From NCBI RefSeq assembly GCF_900183975.1, contig NZ_LT853882.1, forward strand, positions 3,775,501-3,839,500: DNA of 64,000 bases, read 5' to 3'. Source of the DNA: Xanthomonas fragariae (GTDB lineage Bacteria; Pseudomonadota; Gammaproteobacteria; Xanthomonadales; Xanthomonadaceae). The notes beneath the pieces are model-generated. The model was not told where the DNA came from. It saw only the letters and a list, made by a program, of their open reading frames with translations, and made no database searches. This document shows, piece after piece, positions 18,239 to 28,919 of this stretch; position 1 is the stretch's first letter, and every line of letters starts with the position of its first letter. The translations under genes and the position numbers were made by a program.

Positions 18239-19258
18239 CTACTTGTTGGCCTGGATCTGATCGAACACGCCACCGTCGGTGAAGTGTTCCTGCTGCGCCT
18301 TGTCCCATGACCCGAACGCTTGCCGGATGGTCACCAGCTTGATGTCCGGGAAACGCGCCAGATCTGCCGTATCGGCAAATTCCGGATGCCGCGGGCGATA
18401 GAAATGCTTGGCCGCCAGCTTCTGGCCCTCCGGCGCGTACAGATAGCGCAGGTAGGCTTCGGCCACGTCGCGGGTGCCGTGTTTGTCGACGTTCTTGTCG
18501 ACCAGCGCCACCGATGGCTCGGCCAGGATCGACAGCTTCGGCAGCACGATCTCGAACTTGTCCTTGCCCAGTTCTTCGCGCGCCAGCAGCGCCTCGTTTT
18601 CCCAGGCCAGCAGCACATCGCCGATGCCACGCTGCGCGAACGTCGTCGTGGCGCCGCGCGCGCCGGTGTCCAGCACCGGCACGTTGCGGAACAATGCCTG
18701 CATATAGCGCACGATGCGCTCGCGGTCGCCCTTGAAGATATGGTCTGCGTAGGCCCAGGCGGCCAGGTAGTTCCAGCGCGCGCCGCCGGAGGTCTTGGGG
18801 TTGGGCGTCACCACCGAGACCCCCGAGCGCAGCAGATCCGGCCAGTCGTGAATGTTTTTCGGGTTGCCTTTGCGCACCAGAAACACAATCGTCGAGGTGT
18901 ACGGCGCGCTATTGTCGGGCAGACGCGTCTCCCAATCGCTGTCGATCAGCTTGGCCTTCTCGGCGATCGCGTCCACGTCATAGGCCAACGCCAGCGTCAC
19001 CACATCGGCCTCGATACCGTCGATCACCGCGCGCGCCTGCTTGCCGGAGCCGCCATGCGAGGTCTCTACGGTGACCCTGTCCTGCGGATGCTGCTGCTTC
19101 CATTGCGCGGCAAAGGCGGTGTTGTAGTCGCGATAGAACTCGCGGGTGGGGTCGTAGCTGACGTTGAGCAGGCCGATGTCGCGTGCCGCAGCCGGGCCGG
19201 CCAGGGCCAGCAAGCTGCATAAGAGAGTCGAAACAAGGCGGAAGCGGGGGTGGGGCAC
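18239..19258 (-). CDS. sbp: Periplasmic sulfate-binding protein
   Basis: 339 residues from a GTG at 19258, placed six bases after AGGAG; the longer open frame upstream lacks a site this good. A signal peptide ([20 protein letters not shown] … AAA) precedes the mature start [20 protein letters not shown], which is characteristic of Sbp/CysP proteins. Other family segments are [35 protein letters not shown] and [11 protein letters not shown]. It captures sulfate for the CysTWA channel. In other proteobacteria the operon is controlled by CysB and sulfur limitation. Confidence 0.93.
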   Translation of the reverse strand: MPHPRFRLVSTLLCSLLALAGPAAARDIGLLNVSYDPTREFYRDYNTAFAAQWKQQHPQDRVTVETSHGGSGKQARAVIDGIEADVVTLALAYDVDAIAEKAKLIDSDWETRLPDNSAPYTSTIVFLVRKGNPKNIHDWPDLLRSGVSVVTPNPKTSGGARWNYLAAWAYADHIFKGDRERIVRYMQALFRNVPVLDTGARGATTTFAQRGIGDVLLAWENEALLAREELGKDKFEIVLPKLSILAEPSVALVDKNVDKHGTRDVAEAYLRYLYAPEGQKLAAKHFYRPRHPEFADTADLARFPDIKLVTIRQAFGSWDKAQQEHFTDGGVFDQIQANK

Positions 19259-19375
19259 AGCAATCTCCTGGCCGGTTGGGCGAAGCTGAACAGCAAGCAT
19301 GCCATGCTGCGCACCGGCACGCAGGCGGTAAAATGACATCCACGCCACCGCTTATGCCGATTTTTGCATGACGTA

Positions 19376-19389
19376 GTGGTATGCCACTG
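19376..19389. promoter_or_regulatory. Small palindrome between sbp and kbl
   Basis: AGTGG-TATG-CCACT forms a 5-bp inverted repeat in the 173-bp gap between the divergent sbp and kbl genes. It could be an operator, but nothing in the sequence ties it to a known regulator. Confidence 0.2.
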
Positions 19390-19431
19390 TGATCATTAGA
19401 ATTACGCCTCATTTCTGCTATTGCAATCGAC

Positions 19432-20640
19432 ATGGCCAATGCTCCCGCCGCGCTGACCGCCCACTACGCCGCCGAACTGGAGACGATCCGGTCCCAGGGC
19501 TTGTTCAAGTCCGAGCGCATCATCACCGGCCCGCAGTCGGCCCGGATCACCTTGGCCGATGGCCGCAGCGTGCTCAACTTCTGCGCCAACAACTATCTGG
19601 GCCTGGCCGACCACCCGGACATCATCCAGGCCGCCAAGGATGCGCTGGACACCCACGGCTTCGGCATGGCCTCGGTGCGCTTCATCTGCGGCACCCAGGA
19701 TCTGCATAAACAGCTCGAACGCACCATTGCCAACTTCTTCGGCACCGAAGATACGATTCTCTACGCGGCCTGTTTCGACGCCAACGGCGGCCTGTTCGAA
19801 CCGCTGCTCGGCGAGCACGATGCGATCATTTCCGACGCGCTCAACCATGCGTCGATCATTGATGGTGTGCGCCTGTGCAAGGCGAAGCGCTTCCGCTACG
19901 CCAACTGCGATATGGCCGAACTGGAAGCGCAGTTGCAGGCCGCCGATGCCGCCGGTTGCAAGACCAAGCTGATCACCAGCGACGGCGTGTTTTCGATGGA
20001 CGGTTTCATTGCGCCGCTGAACGAAATCACCGCGTTGGCGCGCAAGTACAACGCGTTGGTGCATATAGACGAATGCCACGCCACCGGCTTTCTCGGCGCC
20101 ACCGGCCGTGGCTCGGCCGAGGTCGAGGGCGTGCTGGACCAGATCGACATCTTCACCGGCACGCTGGGCAAGGCCATGGGCGGCGCACTGGGTGGCTTCA
20201 CCACCGCTAAGCGCGAAGTCATCGAACTGCTGCGTCAGCGCTCGCGCCCGTATCTGTTTTCCAACGCGCTGCCGCCGCATGTGGTGGCCGCCGCCATCAA
20301 GGCGTTCGAGATGCTGGAAGCCGCCGGCGCGCTGCGCACCCAGTTGGTCGACAACACCCGCTACTTCCGCGAGCGTATGAGCGACGCCGGCTTCGACGTC
20401 AAACCCGGCGTGCATCCGATCAGCCCGGTGATGCTTTACGACGCACCGCTGGCGCAAAAGTTCGCCGAGCGCCTGCTGGAAGAAGGCATCTACGCGATCG
20501 GTTTCTTCTTCCCGGTGGTGCCCAAGGGCCAGGCGCGCATCCGCATTCAGATCAGTGCCGCGCATACCCGCGAACACCTGGATCAGGCGATCGCCGCGTT
20601 CATCAAGATCGGGCACGAACTCGACGTCATCAAAGACTGA
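19432..20640 (+). CDS. kbl: 2-amino-3-ketobutyrate CoA ligase (glycine C-acetyltransferase)
   Basis: 402 residues. This PLP enzyme splits 2-amino-3-ketobutyrate with CoA into glycine and acetyl-CoA, the step after Tdh. Alpha-oxoamine synthase features: [45 protein letters not shown], and [13 protein letters not shown] with the PLP lysine at about 247. The stop codon overlaps the start of the next gene (TGATG). It is on the same strand as tdh but not in one operon with it. Confidence 0.95.
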   Translation: MANAPAALTAHYAAELETIRSQGLFKSERIITGPQSARITLADGRSVLNFCANNYLGLADHPDIIQAAKDALDTHGFGMASVRFICGTQDLHKQLERTIANFFGTEDTILYAACFDANGGLFEPLLGEHDAIISDALNHASIIDGVRLCKAKRFRYANCDMAELEAQLQAADAAGCKTKLITSDGVFSMDGFIAPLNEITALARKYNALVHIDECHATGFLGATGRGSAEVEGVLDQIDIFTGTLGKAMGGALGGFTTAKREVIELLRQRSRPYLFSNALPPHVVAAAIKAFEMLEAAGALRTQLVDNTRYFRERMSDAGFDVKPGVHPISPVMLYDAPLAQKFAERLLEEGIYAIGFFFPVVPKGQARIRIQISAAHTREHLDQAIAAFIKIGHELDVIKD

Positions 20641-21029
20641 TGCGCACGGTCCTGCGCCAACGGCTGCTGCTGGCGGCGCGGACCGATGCGCAGGCGCACT
20701 TGTTCGACGGCAACTGGGATACCCGTTGCCTGCATTGCCGTCGGCGCCTGCAGGTGCGCGCCGACGGCGAACCGCTTGGACGCGCCACGCTGGAACACGT
20801 GGTGCCGCAAGCCTGGTTCGGCCGTCGCGCTGCGGCAGAACTTTGCGCACTGGTCGGCGACGATGCGAATGCGGCACGCAATCTCGCCGTGGCCTGTGCC
20901 AGTTGCAATCACGCCAAAGGCCGTCGCCACGATGCCAACGGCGGTGGCGACGCACGCGCCTTTGAAGTGGTGAGCGCCTTGCTCAACGCACGTCTGGCGC
21001 GCTGGCGGGATCCAACATCAGCGCCCTGA
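20640..21029 (+). CDS. HNH endonuclease-domain protein
   Basis: 129 residues, translationally coupled to kbl (ATG overlaps its TGA). The HNH layout is visible: CLHCRRRLQ for the first zinc ligands, ATLEHVVPQAWFG containing the catalytic His, and NLAVACASCNHAKGRR with the second CxxC. Known of the family: HNH domains nick or cut DNA in very varied settings; no restriction or phage genes are adjacent. Its 3' end overlaps the convergent pseudouridine synthase gene by 47 bp. Confidence 0.75.
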   Translation: MRTVLRQRLLLAARTDAQAHLFDGNWDTRCLHCRRRLQVRADGEPLGRATLEHVVPQAWFGRRAAAELCALVGDDANAARNLAVACASCNHAKGRRHDANGGGDARAFEVVSALLNARLARWRDPTSAP

Positions 21030-21870
21030 GGTCCTCTGCACTGAGCATCCGCCACGCACCTTTGCCCAACTCACCCATGGCCAGCGCGCCGATCGCCACA
21101 CGCACCAAGCGCAGCACGCCGATCTCAACCGCAGCCAGCAAGCGGCGGATCTGCCGATTGCGGCCTTCATCCAGCACGATCTCCAGCCATGCATTGCGCT
21201 CGCCCTCGCGTAGCAGGCTGACCCGTTTGGCGCGCAACAGCGTGCCATCGCCATCGCCATCAGGATCAGGATCAGGATCAGGATCAGGATCAGGATCGAT
21301 GACACCGCTTTGCAATTGCGCCAACTGCTCAGCACTCGGGCGGCAATCGATCTGCACGTGATAGGTCTTGTCCGGCCCGGTCGCGGGGTCGGTCACCGCC
21401 GCCGCCCATTGCGAGTCGTTGCTGAAAAGCAGCAAGCCTTCGCTGGCCTTGTCCAACCTCCCGACCGGGGCGATCCACGGCAACCCAGCGCCATCGAAAC
21501 AGCGATACACCGTGTCCCTGCCATGCTCGTCGCGCACGGTGGTGACCACCCCACGCGGCTTGTTGAGCATCAGATAGCAGCGCGCCGGCCCGGCCAGCGG
21601 CTGCCCATCGACGGTGATGCTGGACTGCTGATCTGCGCGGATCGGAAATTCGGGGTCGCGCACCACGCGTGCGGACACACTGACGCGCCCTTCGGCGATC
21701 CAGCGCGTCGCTTCAGTACGCGAACACACACCGAGCTTGGACAACACGCGCGCCAGTCCATGACATGGCGCAGTTACAGCAGGCCCTGCACCAGAGGCGC
21801 GTGAAGCGCTTGCCGATACCGGGCCACGGTGACGTTGCCGGGACGTCGCCGGCGCAGGCCGCCGGGTCAT
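20983..21870 (-). CDS. RsuA/RluB-family rRNA pseudouridine synthase
   Basis: 295 residues: an N-terminal S4 domain (LARVLSKLGVCSRTEATRWI), then the catalytic domain with PVGRLDKASEGLLLFSND, where GRLD carries the catalytic Asp, and the family segment EIVLDEGRNRQIRRLLAAV. Between them an acidic insert, (DP)6 followed by DGDGDG, is encoded by a hexanucleotide repeat. Low-complexity extension at the N-terminus (about 35 residues) is common in the genus. Which rRNA or tRNA position it modifies cannot be read; an RluE-, RluF- or RsuA-type role is possible. Confidence 0.85.
   Translation of the reverse strand: MTRRPAPATSRQRHRGPVSASASRASGAGPAVTAPCHGLARVLSKLGVCSRTEATRWIAEGRVSVSARVVRDPEFPIRADQQSSITVDGQPLAGPARCYLMLNKPRGVVTTVRDEHGRDTVYRCFDGAGLPWIAPVGRLDKASEGLLLFSNDSQWAAAVTDPATGPDKTYHVQIDCRPSAEQLAQLQSGVIDPDPDPDPDPDPDGDGDGTLLRAKRVSLLREGERNAWLEIVLDEGRNRQIRRLLAAVEIGVLRLVRVAIGALAMGELGKGAWRMLSAEDLRALMLDPASAPDVR
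21261..21296. repeat. Six tandem CAGGAT hexanucleotides inside a coding region
   Basis: CAGGAT is repeated exactly six times; it is preceded by a related GCCATC tract. On the coding (minus) strand it reads (GATCCT)6, giving alternating Asp-Pro. Copy-number changes would alter length by two residues without shifting frame. Confidence 0.95.
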
Positions 21871-21889
21871 GCCGTCCCGACCGTGCCGT

Positions 21890-22402
21890 TTACTTATTTT
21901 CGACCGACTTGGCGTCGGCCGCAGGTGTCGCGGTTGCAGCAGCCGGAGCCGGGGCGGCCACCGGGTGTGCCTTGACCACGCGCACCCCGCGCGCCTTCAT
22001 CCAGGCATCGAATTCCTCGGCGGTCATGCGCTTGCCGTTCTGGCTCATGTCGAAGCGCCACGGCGTGTTGTCGAACACGGTGGTGGCCTTGTAGGCGGCC
22101 GGATCGTTTGGGTTGACGGTGCCACCAGGCGCAATGACCTTGGTCAAATCCTGGCAGCCTTCCACGCGCAGACGCAGCAGCACGCGATCCACCGATTGCT
22201 CGTTGCTATAAGGCTGCGCCAGCACGCCGGTAGGCATGCCCAGTTGCACGTTGCGGGTGTAGAACTCGGCGGCCGCTGGCGCAATAACGGTGGCGGGCAA
22301 CGGCAGCGGCTGGGACACCGTGCTGCCGGCGCAGTTCGGAACGGCGTAGGCGGCGGGAATCAAAGCGAGACAGAGCAATCCTGCCGTGGCGGTACGCAGC
22401 AT
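21890..22402 (-). CDS. Secreted protein of unknown function
   Basis: 170 residues from ATG 22402, with GGAAG upstream. A signal peptide (MLRTATAGLLCLALIPAAYA) precedes the mature start VPNCAGSTVSQPLPLPATVI. The central part (ATTVFDNTPWRFDMSQNGKR … MTAEEFDAWMKARG) looks folded. The C-terminus is an Ala/Pro-rich tail. Two cysteines in the mature part could pair. I recognise no characterised family. It sits between the pseudouridine synthase gene and the ompA terminator. Confidence 0.65.
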   Translation of the reverse strand: MLRTATAGLLCLALIPAAYAVPNCAGSTVSQPLPLPATVIAPAAAEFYTRNVQLGMPTGVLAQPYSNEQSVDRVLLRLRVEGCQDLTKVIAPGGTVNPNDPAAYKATTVFDNTPWRFDMSQNGKRMTAEEFDAWMKARGVRVVKAHPVAAPAPAAATATPAADAKSVENK

Positions 22403-22541
22403 CGGGTTCTTCCAATTATGAGTGTGGTATTGCGCGGCGAGTGTAGGCAGCGATGAACGCTGTTTCAACCGGAACCGTGCCTGGATGGCAACACAGACAG
22501 GATTGGCGCTGGTTGATGACACATGTTTGGGTTCTACAAAG

Positions 22542-22570
22542 ACAAAACCCGGCGCAGGGCCGGGTTTTGT
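22542..22570 (-). terminator. Intrinsic terminator of the ompA-like gene
   Basis: ACAAAACCCGG (22542-22552) pairs with CCGGGTTTTGT (22560-22570). It begins 23 bp past the stop of the OmpA-family gene and gives a run of T on the minus strand. Confidence 0.8.
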
Positions 22571-22592
22571 ATGAAGCAAGCTAGCGGTCCAA

Positions 22593-23690
22593 TTAGTTCT
22601 GGACGTTCAGCTCGGTACGACGGTTCTTCGCACGGCCTTCCGGATTGTCGGAACCATTCGGGTTGGTGTTCGGAGCAATCGGACGGCTCTCACCGTAGCC
22701 GATCGGGCCAACCAGACGCGACGCCTCGACGCCGTTCTTGGTCAGGTAGTCGTACACGGCAGTCGCACGACGCTCAGACAGCTTCTGGTTGTACGCATCG
22801 CTACCCTTCGAGTCGGTGTGACCGGCAACCTCGACCTTCAGGTCGGGGTAACGCTTCAGGATCTCGGTCGCTTCGGTCAGGATCGACACAGCGTCCGGAC
22901 GCAGGGTCGCCTTGTTGAAGTCGAAGTTCACGCCCTTCAGGTCGATCGAGACAGGAACCGGGCAGCCGTCCGGACCGATGGTCTGGCCAGCCTGCGAAGC
23001 CGGGCACTTGTCGTCGCAGTTGTTGACGCCGTCGTTGTCTTCATCCAGGTCTGCGCAGCTCGGTGGGACCGGAGCCGGGGCCGGTGGCGGAGCGGTCGAC
23101 GGAGCCGGTCCCAACGGGATCACGACGCCGACCGAGGCCAGCACGTCACCGAACCAGTCTTCCTGCGGAGCAGCAACGCTCTGGTCGTTGAAGTCAGCGC
23201 GGTAGGCCAACTCGGCACGCACGGCGATGCGCTTGTCGAAGGTGGTCTGCAGACCGACACCAGCCTTGGCGGCAAAGTTGCCGTCTTTCTGCTGGCCCGG
23301 CGAAACCGGGTTCGGGGTTGCGTTAAACTCTTCTTCCGAGCGCTGGTAGCCCAGACCGAACAGCAAGTAGGGGTTCCAGCCGCGGCCTTCTTGGATGAAG
23401 TGGCGGCGCAGGTCGAACGAGATACCGTACTGGCTCCAGTTCTGATCCTGGTTGGCATCGAAATTCGGATTCTGATAGTTCAGCTCGCCGTCGATCGACC
23501 AGTTCGGGCTGACGAACTTGCCCAGACCCAGGGTGACGAACGGGGCATCATTGGTCAGACGATCGCTGTCCTGGAAGTTGAAGCCAGCGCTACCGGTCAG
23601 GTACCAACGGTCATCAAACTCCTGCGCGGACGCAGCCTGGGCAAATGCCAGACCGCCAAGCAACGCGGCAGTGAGAATTTTCTTGTTCAT
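22593..23690 (-). CDS. OmpA-family outer-membrane protein
   Basis: 365 residues. Signal peptide MNKKILTAALLGGLAFAQAA; an eight-stranded barrel to about residue 195; a Pro/Ala linker (PAPSTAPPPAPAPVPP); one thrombospondin type 3-like calcium repeat (DLDEDNDGVNNCDDKCP) with four nearby cysteines; then the OmpA C-terminal peptidoglycan-binding domain (VNFDFNKATLRPDA … VAGHTDSKGSDAYNQKLSERRA). It anchors the outer membrane to the wall. The mid-protein acidic repeat is typical of the Pseudomonas OprF/Xanthomonas Omp type. Confidence 0.92.
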   Translation of the reverse strand: MNKKILTAALLGGLAFAQAASAQEFDDRWYLTGSAGFNFQDSDRLTNDAPFVTLGLGKFVSPNWSIDGELNYQNPNFDANQDQNWSQYGISFDLRRHFIQEGRGWNPYLLFGLGYQRSEEEFNATPNPVSPGQQKDGNFAAKAGVGLQTTFDKRIAVRAELAYRADFNDQSVAAPQEDWFGDVLASVGVVIPLGPAPSTAPPPAPAPVPPSCADLDEDNDGVNNCDDKCPASQAGQTIGPDGCPVPVSIDLKGVNFDFNKATLRPDAVSILTEATEILKRYPDLKVEVAGHTDSKGSDAYNQKLSERRATAVYDYLTKNGVEASRLVGPIGYGESRPIAPNTNPNGSDNPEGRAKNRRTELNVQN

Positions 23691-24103
23691 TTATACAGCT
23701 CCTTCTTTGGGAGATAAACCGATAGAGGCGTCGTTCTTGGTAAAGATGCTCGTCACATCAAGAGCCATCGGGGCGCAGATTAAGCCGGGCTCAGTGAAGA
23801 TCGCGTTAACGGTCATATAACATGTGAAAGCAATCACCAAGTCTCGCAATCCCACGCGATACTACGTATACAGTTTGATGAAGGAAAGGACCGAGCGCTC
23901 AGTTCGGACATTCTACATGCATGAACCGTAGCCTAATTAGGCCACTGAATACGCTTCCAACAGGGCGGGTTGTCGTTAGTTCTAGCGTGGCGCCAAACCC
24001 ACATTGGTGAACGCCAAGTCCCGCCTGAGCTGAATTGCGGGGCCTGTAGTTGCAGGCGACTTGCGCTACAAAGCACCCTGAACTCCCCACCAGGAGCGCT
24101 CCG
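23691..24103. other. Promoter-bearing spacer without a gene
   Basis: 413 bp between the divergent ompA-like gene and the dehydrogenase gene. It must hold both promoters. I see no reading frame with a ribosome-binding site, no strong hairpin and no repeat that I can support. Confidence 0.5.
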
Positions 24104-25126
24104 ATGAAAGCTGTCGCATTCACCCGCCATCTTCCGATCGACGATCCCGAGTCGCTGCTTGACATGGACCTTCCGTCGCCCGCAGCCCCCTCGGGGTATG
24201 ACTTGTTGGTACGCGTGGAAGCGATCGCGTTGAATCCGGTCGATACCAAAGTGCGCGCGCCCAAACCGCAGACCCTGGATGCGCCGAAGATCCTGGGCTA
24301 CGACGCAGCCGGCGTGATCGAAGCGGTGGGCCCGGAGGTCACCGCCTTTGCGGTCGGCGACGAGGTCTACTACGCAGGAGACATCGGGCGGCCAGGCAGC
24401 AACGCGCAGTTCCAGCTGGTTGACGCGCGCATTGCCGGCTGCAAACCGACCTCGCTCAGCTTCGCCCAGGCCGCTGCCTTGCCGCTGACCACATTGACTG
24501 CGTGGGAGCTGTTGTTCCAGCGCATGCCGTTCGCCTTCGACGGCGCACGCAATCGCGGTAAGCACTTATTGATCATCGGCGGCGCGGGCGGCGTGGGCTC
24601 GATCGCGATCCAGTTAGCGCGGCATGCAGGCTTCACGGTGATCGCCACCGCCTCGCGCCCGGAGACCATCGAGTGGGTGCGGCAGATGGGCGCGCAGCAT
24701 GTAGTCGACCATCACCAGCCGCTGCATCCGCAATTGCGGGCGCTGGGCATGGAGATGGTGGATGCGGCGCTCAATCTGGCCGACACCGATCGTTACTGGC
24801 AGCAACTAGGCGAGATCCTGGCGCCGCAGGGACACGTGGGATTGATCGTGGAACCGCGCGGACTGCTGTCGATCGGCGACCCATACAAATCCAAGTGCAT
24901 CGGCATCCACTGGGAATTGATGTTCACCCGCTCGCGCTATGCGACCGATGACATGGTCGAGCAGCACCGCATCCTCAATCGCGCCGCCAGCCTGATCGAT
25001 GCGGGCGAGTTGCGTACCACGCATACCGAAACGCTGTCGCCGATCAATGCGCAACAGTTGCGCGAGGCGCATCGTCGTTTGGAGAGCGGCAGCACCATCG
25101 GTAAGTTGGTGCTGGCGGGTTGGTAA
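24104..25126 (+). CDS. Zinc-free MDR-type alcohol dehydrogenase / quinone reductase-like protein
   Basis: 340 residues from ATG 24104, with AGGAG upstream. It begins MKAVAFTRHLPIDDPESLLD, as in the ZADH1/YhfP-type group. NPVDTKVRAP and LGYDAAGVIEAVG form the catalytic half; the zinc-ligand cysteines of true alcohol dehydrogenases are absent. LLIIGGAGGVGSIAIQLARH is the NADPH-binding motif. It probably reduces a quinone or enone; the substrate is unknown. Confidence 0.85.
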   Translation: MKAVAFTRHLPIDDPESLLDMDLPSPAAPSGYDLLVRVEAIALNPVDTKVRAPKPQTLDAPKILGYDAAGVIEAVGPEVTAFAVGDEVYYAGDIGRPGSNAQFQLVDARIAGCKPTSLSFAQAAALPLTTLTAWELLFQRMPFAFDGARNRGKHLLIIGGAGGVGSIAIQLARHAGFTVIATASRPETIEWVRQMGAQHVVDHHQPLHPQLRALGMEMVDAALNLADTDRYWQQLGEILAPQGHVGLIVEPRGLLSIGDPYKSKCIGIHWELMFTRSRYATDDMVEQHRILNRAASLIDAGELRTTHTETLSPINAQQLREAHRRLESGSTIGKLVLAGW

Positions 25127-25242
25127 TTGGCGGTTGTTGTTGAGATTCGAGTGCTGCATTGCGTGGGCTTGCAAATCGCCCACACCTTGGGCAGTGAGCG
25201 TCAAGACTTGCCGACAACTCCGTCTGCCTGCATCGTGCGTAA

Positions 25243-27306
<2,064 letters not shown>

Positions 27307-27672
27307 GACATTTTTCGCAACGTTCTTTGTTGGTCAGCACGGCGATCGGAATGGTGCTGAAAGCCGGCGCACATACCGCTGCATCGCTGTGGCAGCGCGA
27401 TCAACTGTTGCCGCTGGCAGTGATCGCGACGCTGGCGCCACCGATCTTCACCAAGCTGGTACCGTATCTGGCGCAGTCGCGCAGTCGCGCCGTCGCGCCG
27501 TCGCAACTTCGCAAAAAGAACACCTGTCGCCGCAGCGCACGTGCCGCGGCATCTTTGATTGCTTCGGCACGTTAATACCTGGCCCCCTTTGCATGTTCGC
27601 GATGACGAGAAACTGATAGGAACCCTTGCTTTCTCGCTACCGAAATATCCTTTAACGGTATGCATCGAAACA
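27307..27672 (+). other. Spacer with a gene-like fragment before the IS
   Basis: A plus-strand stretch at about 27335-27500 reads VSTAIGMVLKAGAHTAASLW and on to TLAPPIFTKLVPYLA, hydrophobic and gene-like, but without a convincing start, and it degenerates into repeats of CGCAGTCG before 27575. It may be the remains of a membrane protein. I cannot name it. The rest shows nothing. Confidence 0.3.
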
Positions 27673-27676
27673 CTAG

Positions 27677-28832
27677 GGAACCTCTGAACAACGCACTTCA
27701 AATGCGCGACACTACACACCTACGTTGAGGAGTCATCCATGCAACTGACGTTCGGTGACGCTGAAGGTTTGGGCAAGCGCAAGCAGACTCGCCGCGAGAT
27801 CTTCCTGGCCGAGATGGAGCAGGTGGTTCCGTGGAGGCATTTGCTCGGACTGATCGCGCCGCACTATCCGGTGTCGGGGCGGCCTGGTCGACAGCCGTAC
27901 GCACTGGCGACGATGTTGCGGATTCATTTGCTGCAGCAGTGGTATGCGTTGAGCGATCCGGCGATGGAAGAAGCGTTGCACGAGATCCGGACCTTGCGCC
28001 GTTTTGCCCGGCTCGGCGGTTTGGACAATGTTCCCGACGAGACCACGATTCTCAACTTTCGCCGCTTGCTGGAAACCCATGGCCTTGCAGCGCGGATGCT
28101 GGAGGCCGTCAACGCGGATCTGGTGCGCAAGGGTCAGAGCCTGCGGTCCGGCACGATCGTCGATGCAACCCTGATCGCTGCGCCCAGTTCGACCAAGAAC
28201 ACCGACCGCGCGCGCGACCCTGAAATGCATCAGACCAAGAAAGGCAATCAGTGGTATTTCGGGATGAAGGCACCCATCGGCGTGGATGAGTTTTCCGGGC
28301 TGGTGCACCACGTCCGTTGTACGGCTGCCAATGTGGCCGATGTCACGGTGACCCACGCATTGCTGCACGGCAAAGAAGACAGTGTGTTCGGCGACAGCGG
28401 CTACACCGGTGCGGACAAACGCGAAGAACTGCAGACCTGCAAGGCTGGTTTTTTCATTGCCGCCAAGCGTTCGACGATTCAAGCCATTGGCAACAAACGC
28501 GAGCGCCGCCAGGAAGAACGTTGGGAATACTTCAAAGCAAGTGTGCGTGCGAAGGTGGAGCATCCATTCCGCGTGACCAAACGCCAGTTTGGCTACACCA
28601 AGGTCCGCTATCGCGGCTTGGCCAAGAACACCGCGCATGTGCTGACCCTGTTCGCACTATCCAATCTGTGGATGGTGCGCCGGCAGTTGCTGCCGGCCAG
28701 GGGATAATGCTGTCTGGCGCCAGCCAACGCCGCAAGAAACCGTAGAAATCGTATCGTACGCATCAACTCTGTGCGCTATTGGCACGCAGCAGGCTCGAAT
28801 TTTAGAGGTCTGGTGCGTTGTTCAGACCTTCC
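27677..28832 (+). mobile_element. IS5-family insertion sequence, 1156 bp
   Basis: Ends GGAACCTCTGAACAACGCAC (27677) and its near-perfect complement at 28813-28832 form inverted repeats with two mismatches. Both are bordered by CTAG (27673-27676 and 28833-28836), the 4-bp target duplication expected of the IS5 subgroup. One intact transposase gene lies inside. Confidence 0.93.
27739..28707 (+). CDS. IS5-subgroup transposase
   Basis: 322 residues, starting MQLTFGDAEGLGKRKQTRRE. DDE features: the first Asp in GTIVDATLIAAPSSTKN, second Asp in VFGDSGYTGADKREEL, and YFKASVRAKVEHPFRVTKRQFGYTKVRYRGLAKN, with the catalytic Glu in KVEHPFR. It resembles the IS1112-like elements frequent in Xanthomonas. 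The frame is intact. Confidence 0.93.
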   Translation: MQLTFGDAEGLGKRKQTRREIFLAEMEQVVPWRHLLGLIAPHYPVSGRPGRQPYALATMLRIHLLQQWYALSDPAMEEALHEIRTLRRFARLGGLDNVPDETTILNFRRLLETHGLAARMLEAVNADLVRKGQSLRSGTIVDATLIAAPSSTKNTDRARDPEMHQTKKGNQWYFGMKAPIGVDEFSGLVHHVRCTAANVADVTVTHALLHGKEDSVFGDSGYTGADKREELQTCKAGFFIAAKRSTIQAIGNKRERRQEERWEYFKASVRAKVEHPFRVTKRQFGYTKVRYRGLAKNTAHVLTLFALSNLWMVRRQLLPARG

Positions 28833-28919
28833 CTAGTGCGCGTCGACAGAGCGCCGCGTCATCTGCGTCACGGACACCGAGGCATATTAGTTGACACCAC
28901 GCCGCATGCACACTATTCA

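Noticed and set aside
19402..20955. 517-codon minus-strand frame opposite kbl
   Set aside because: kbl is unambiguous; the antisense frame has low-complexity residues and no motif.
21261..21296. Hexanucleotide array considered as a CRISPR-like or regulatory array
   Set aside because: Six-base units with no spacers, inside a coding frame; it is a simple microsatellite.
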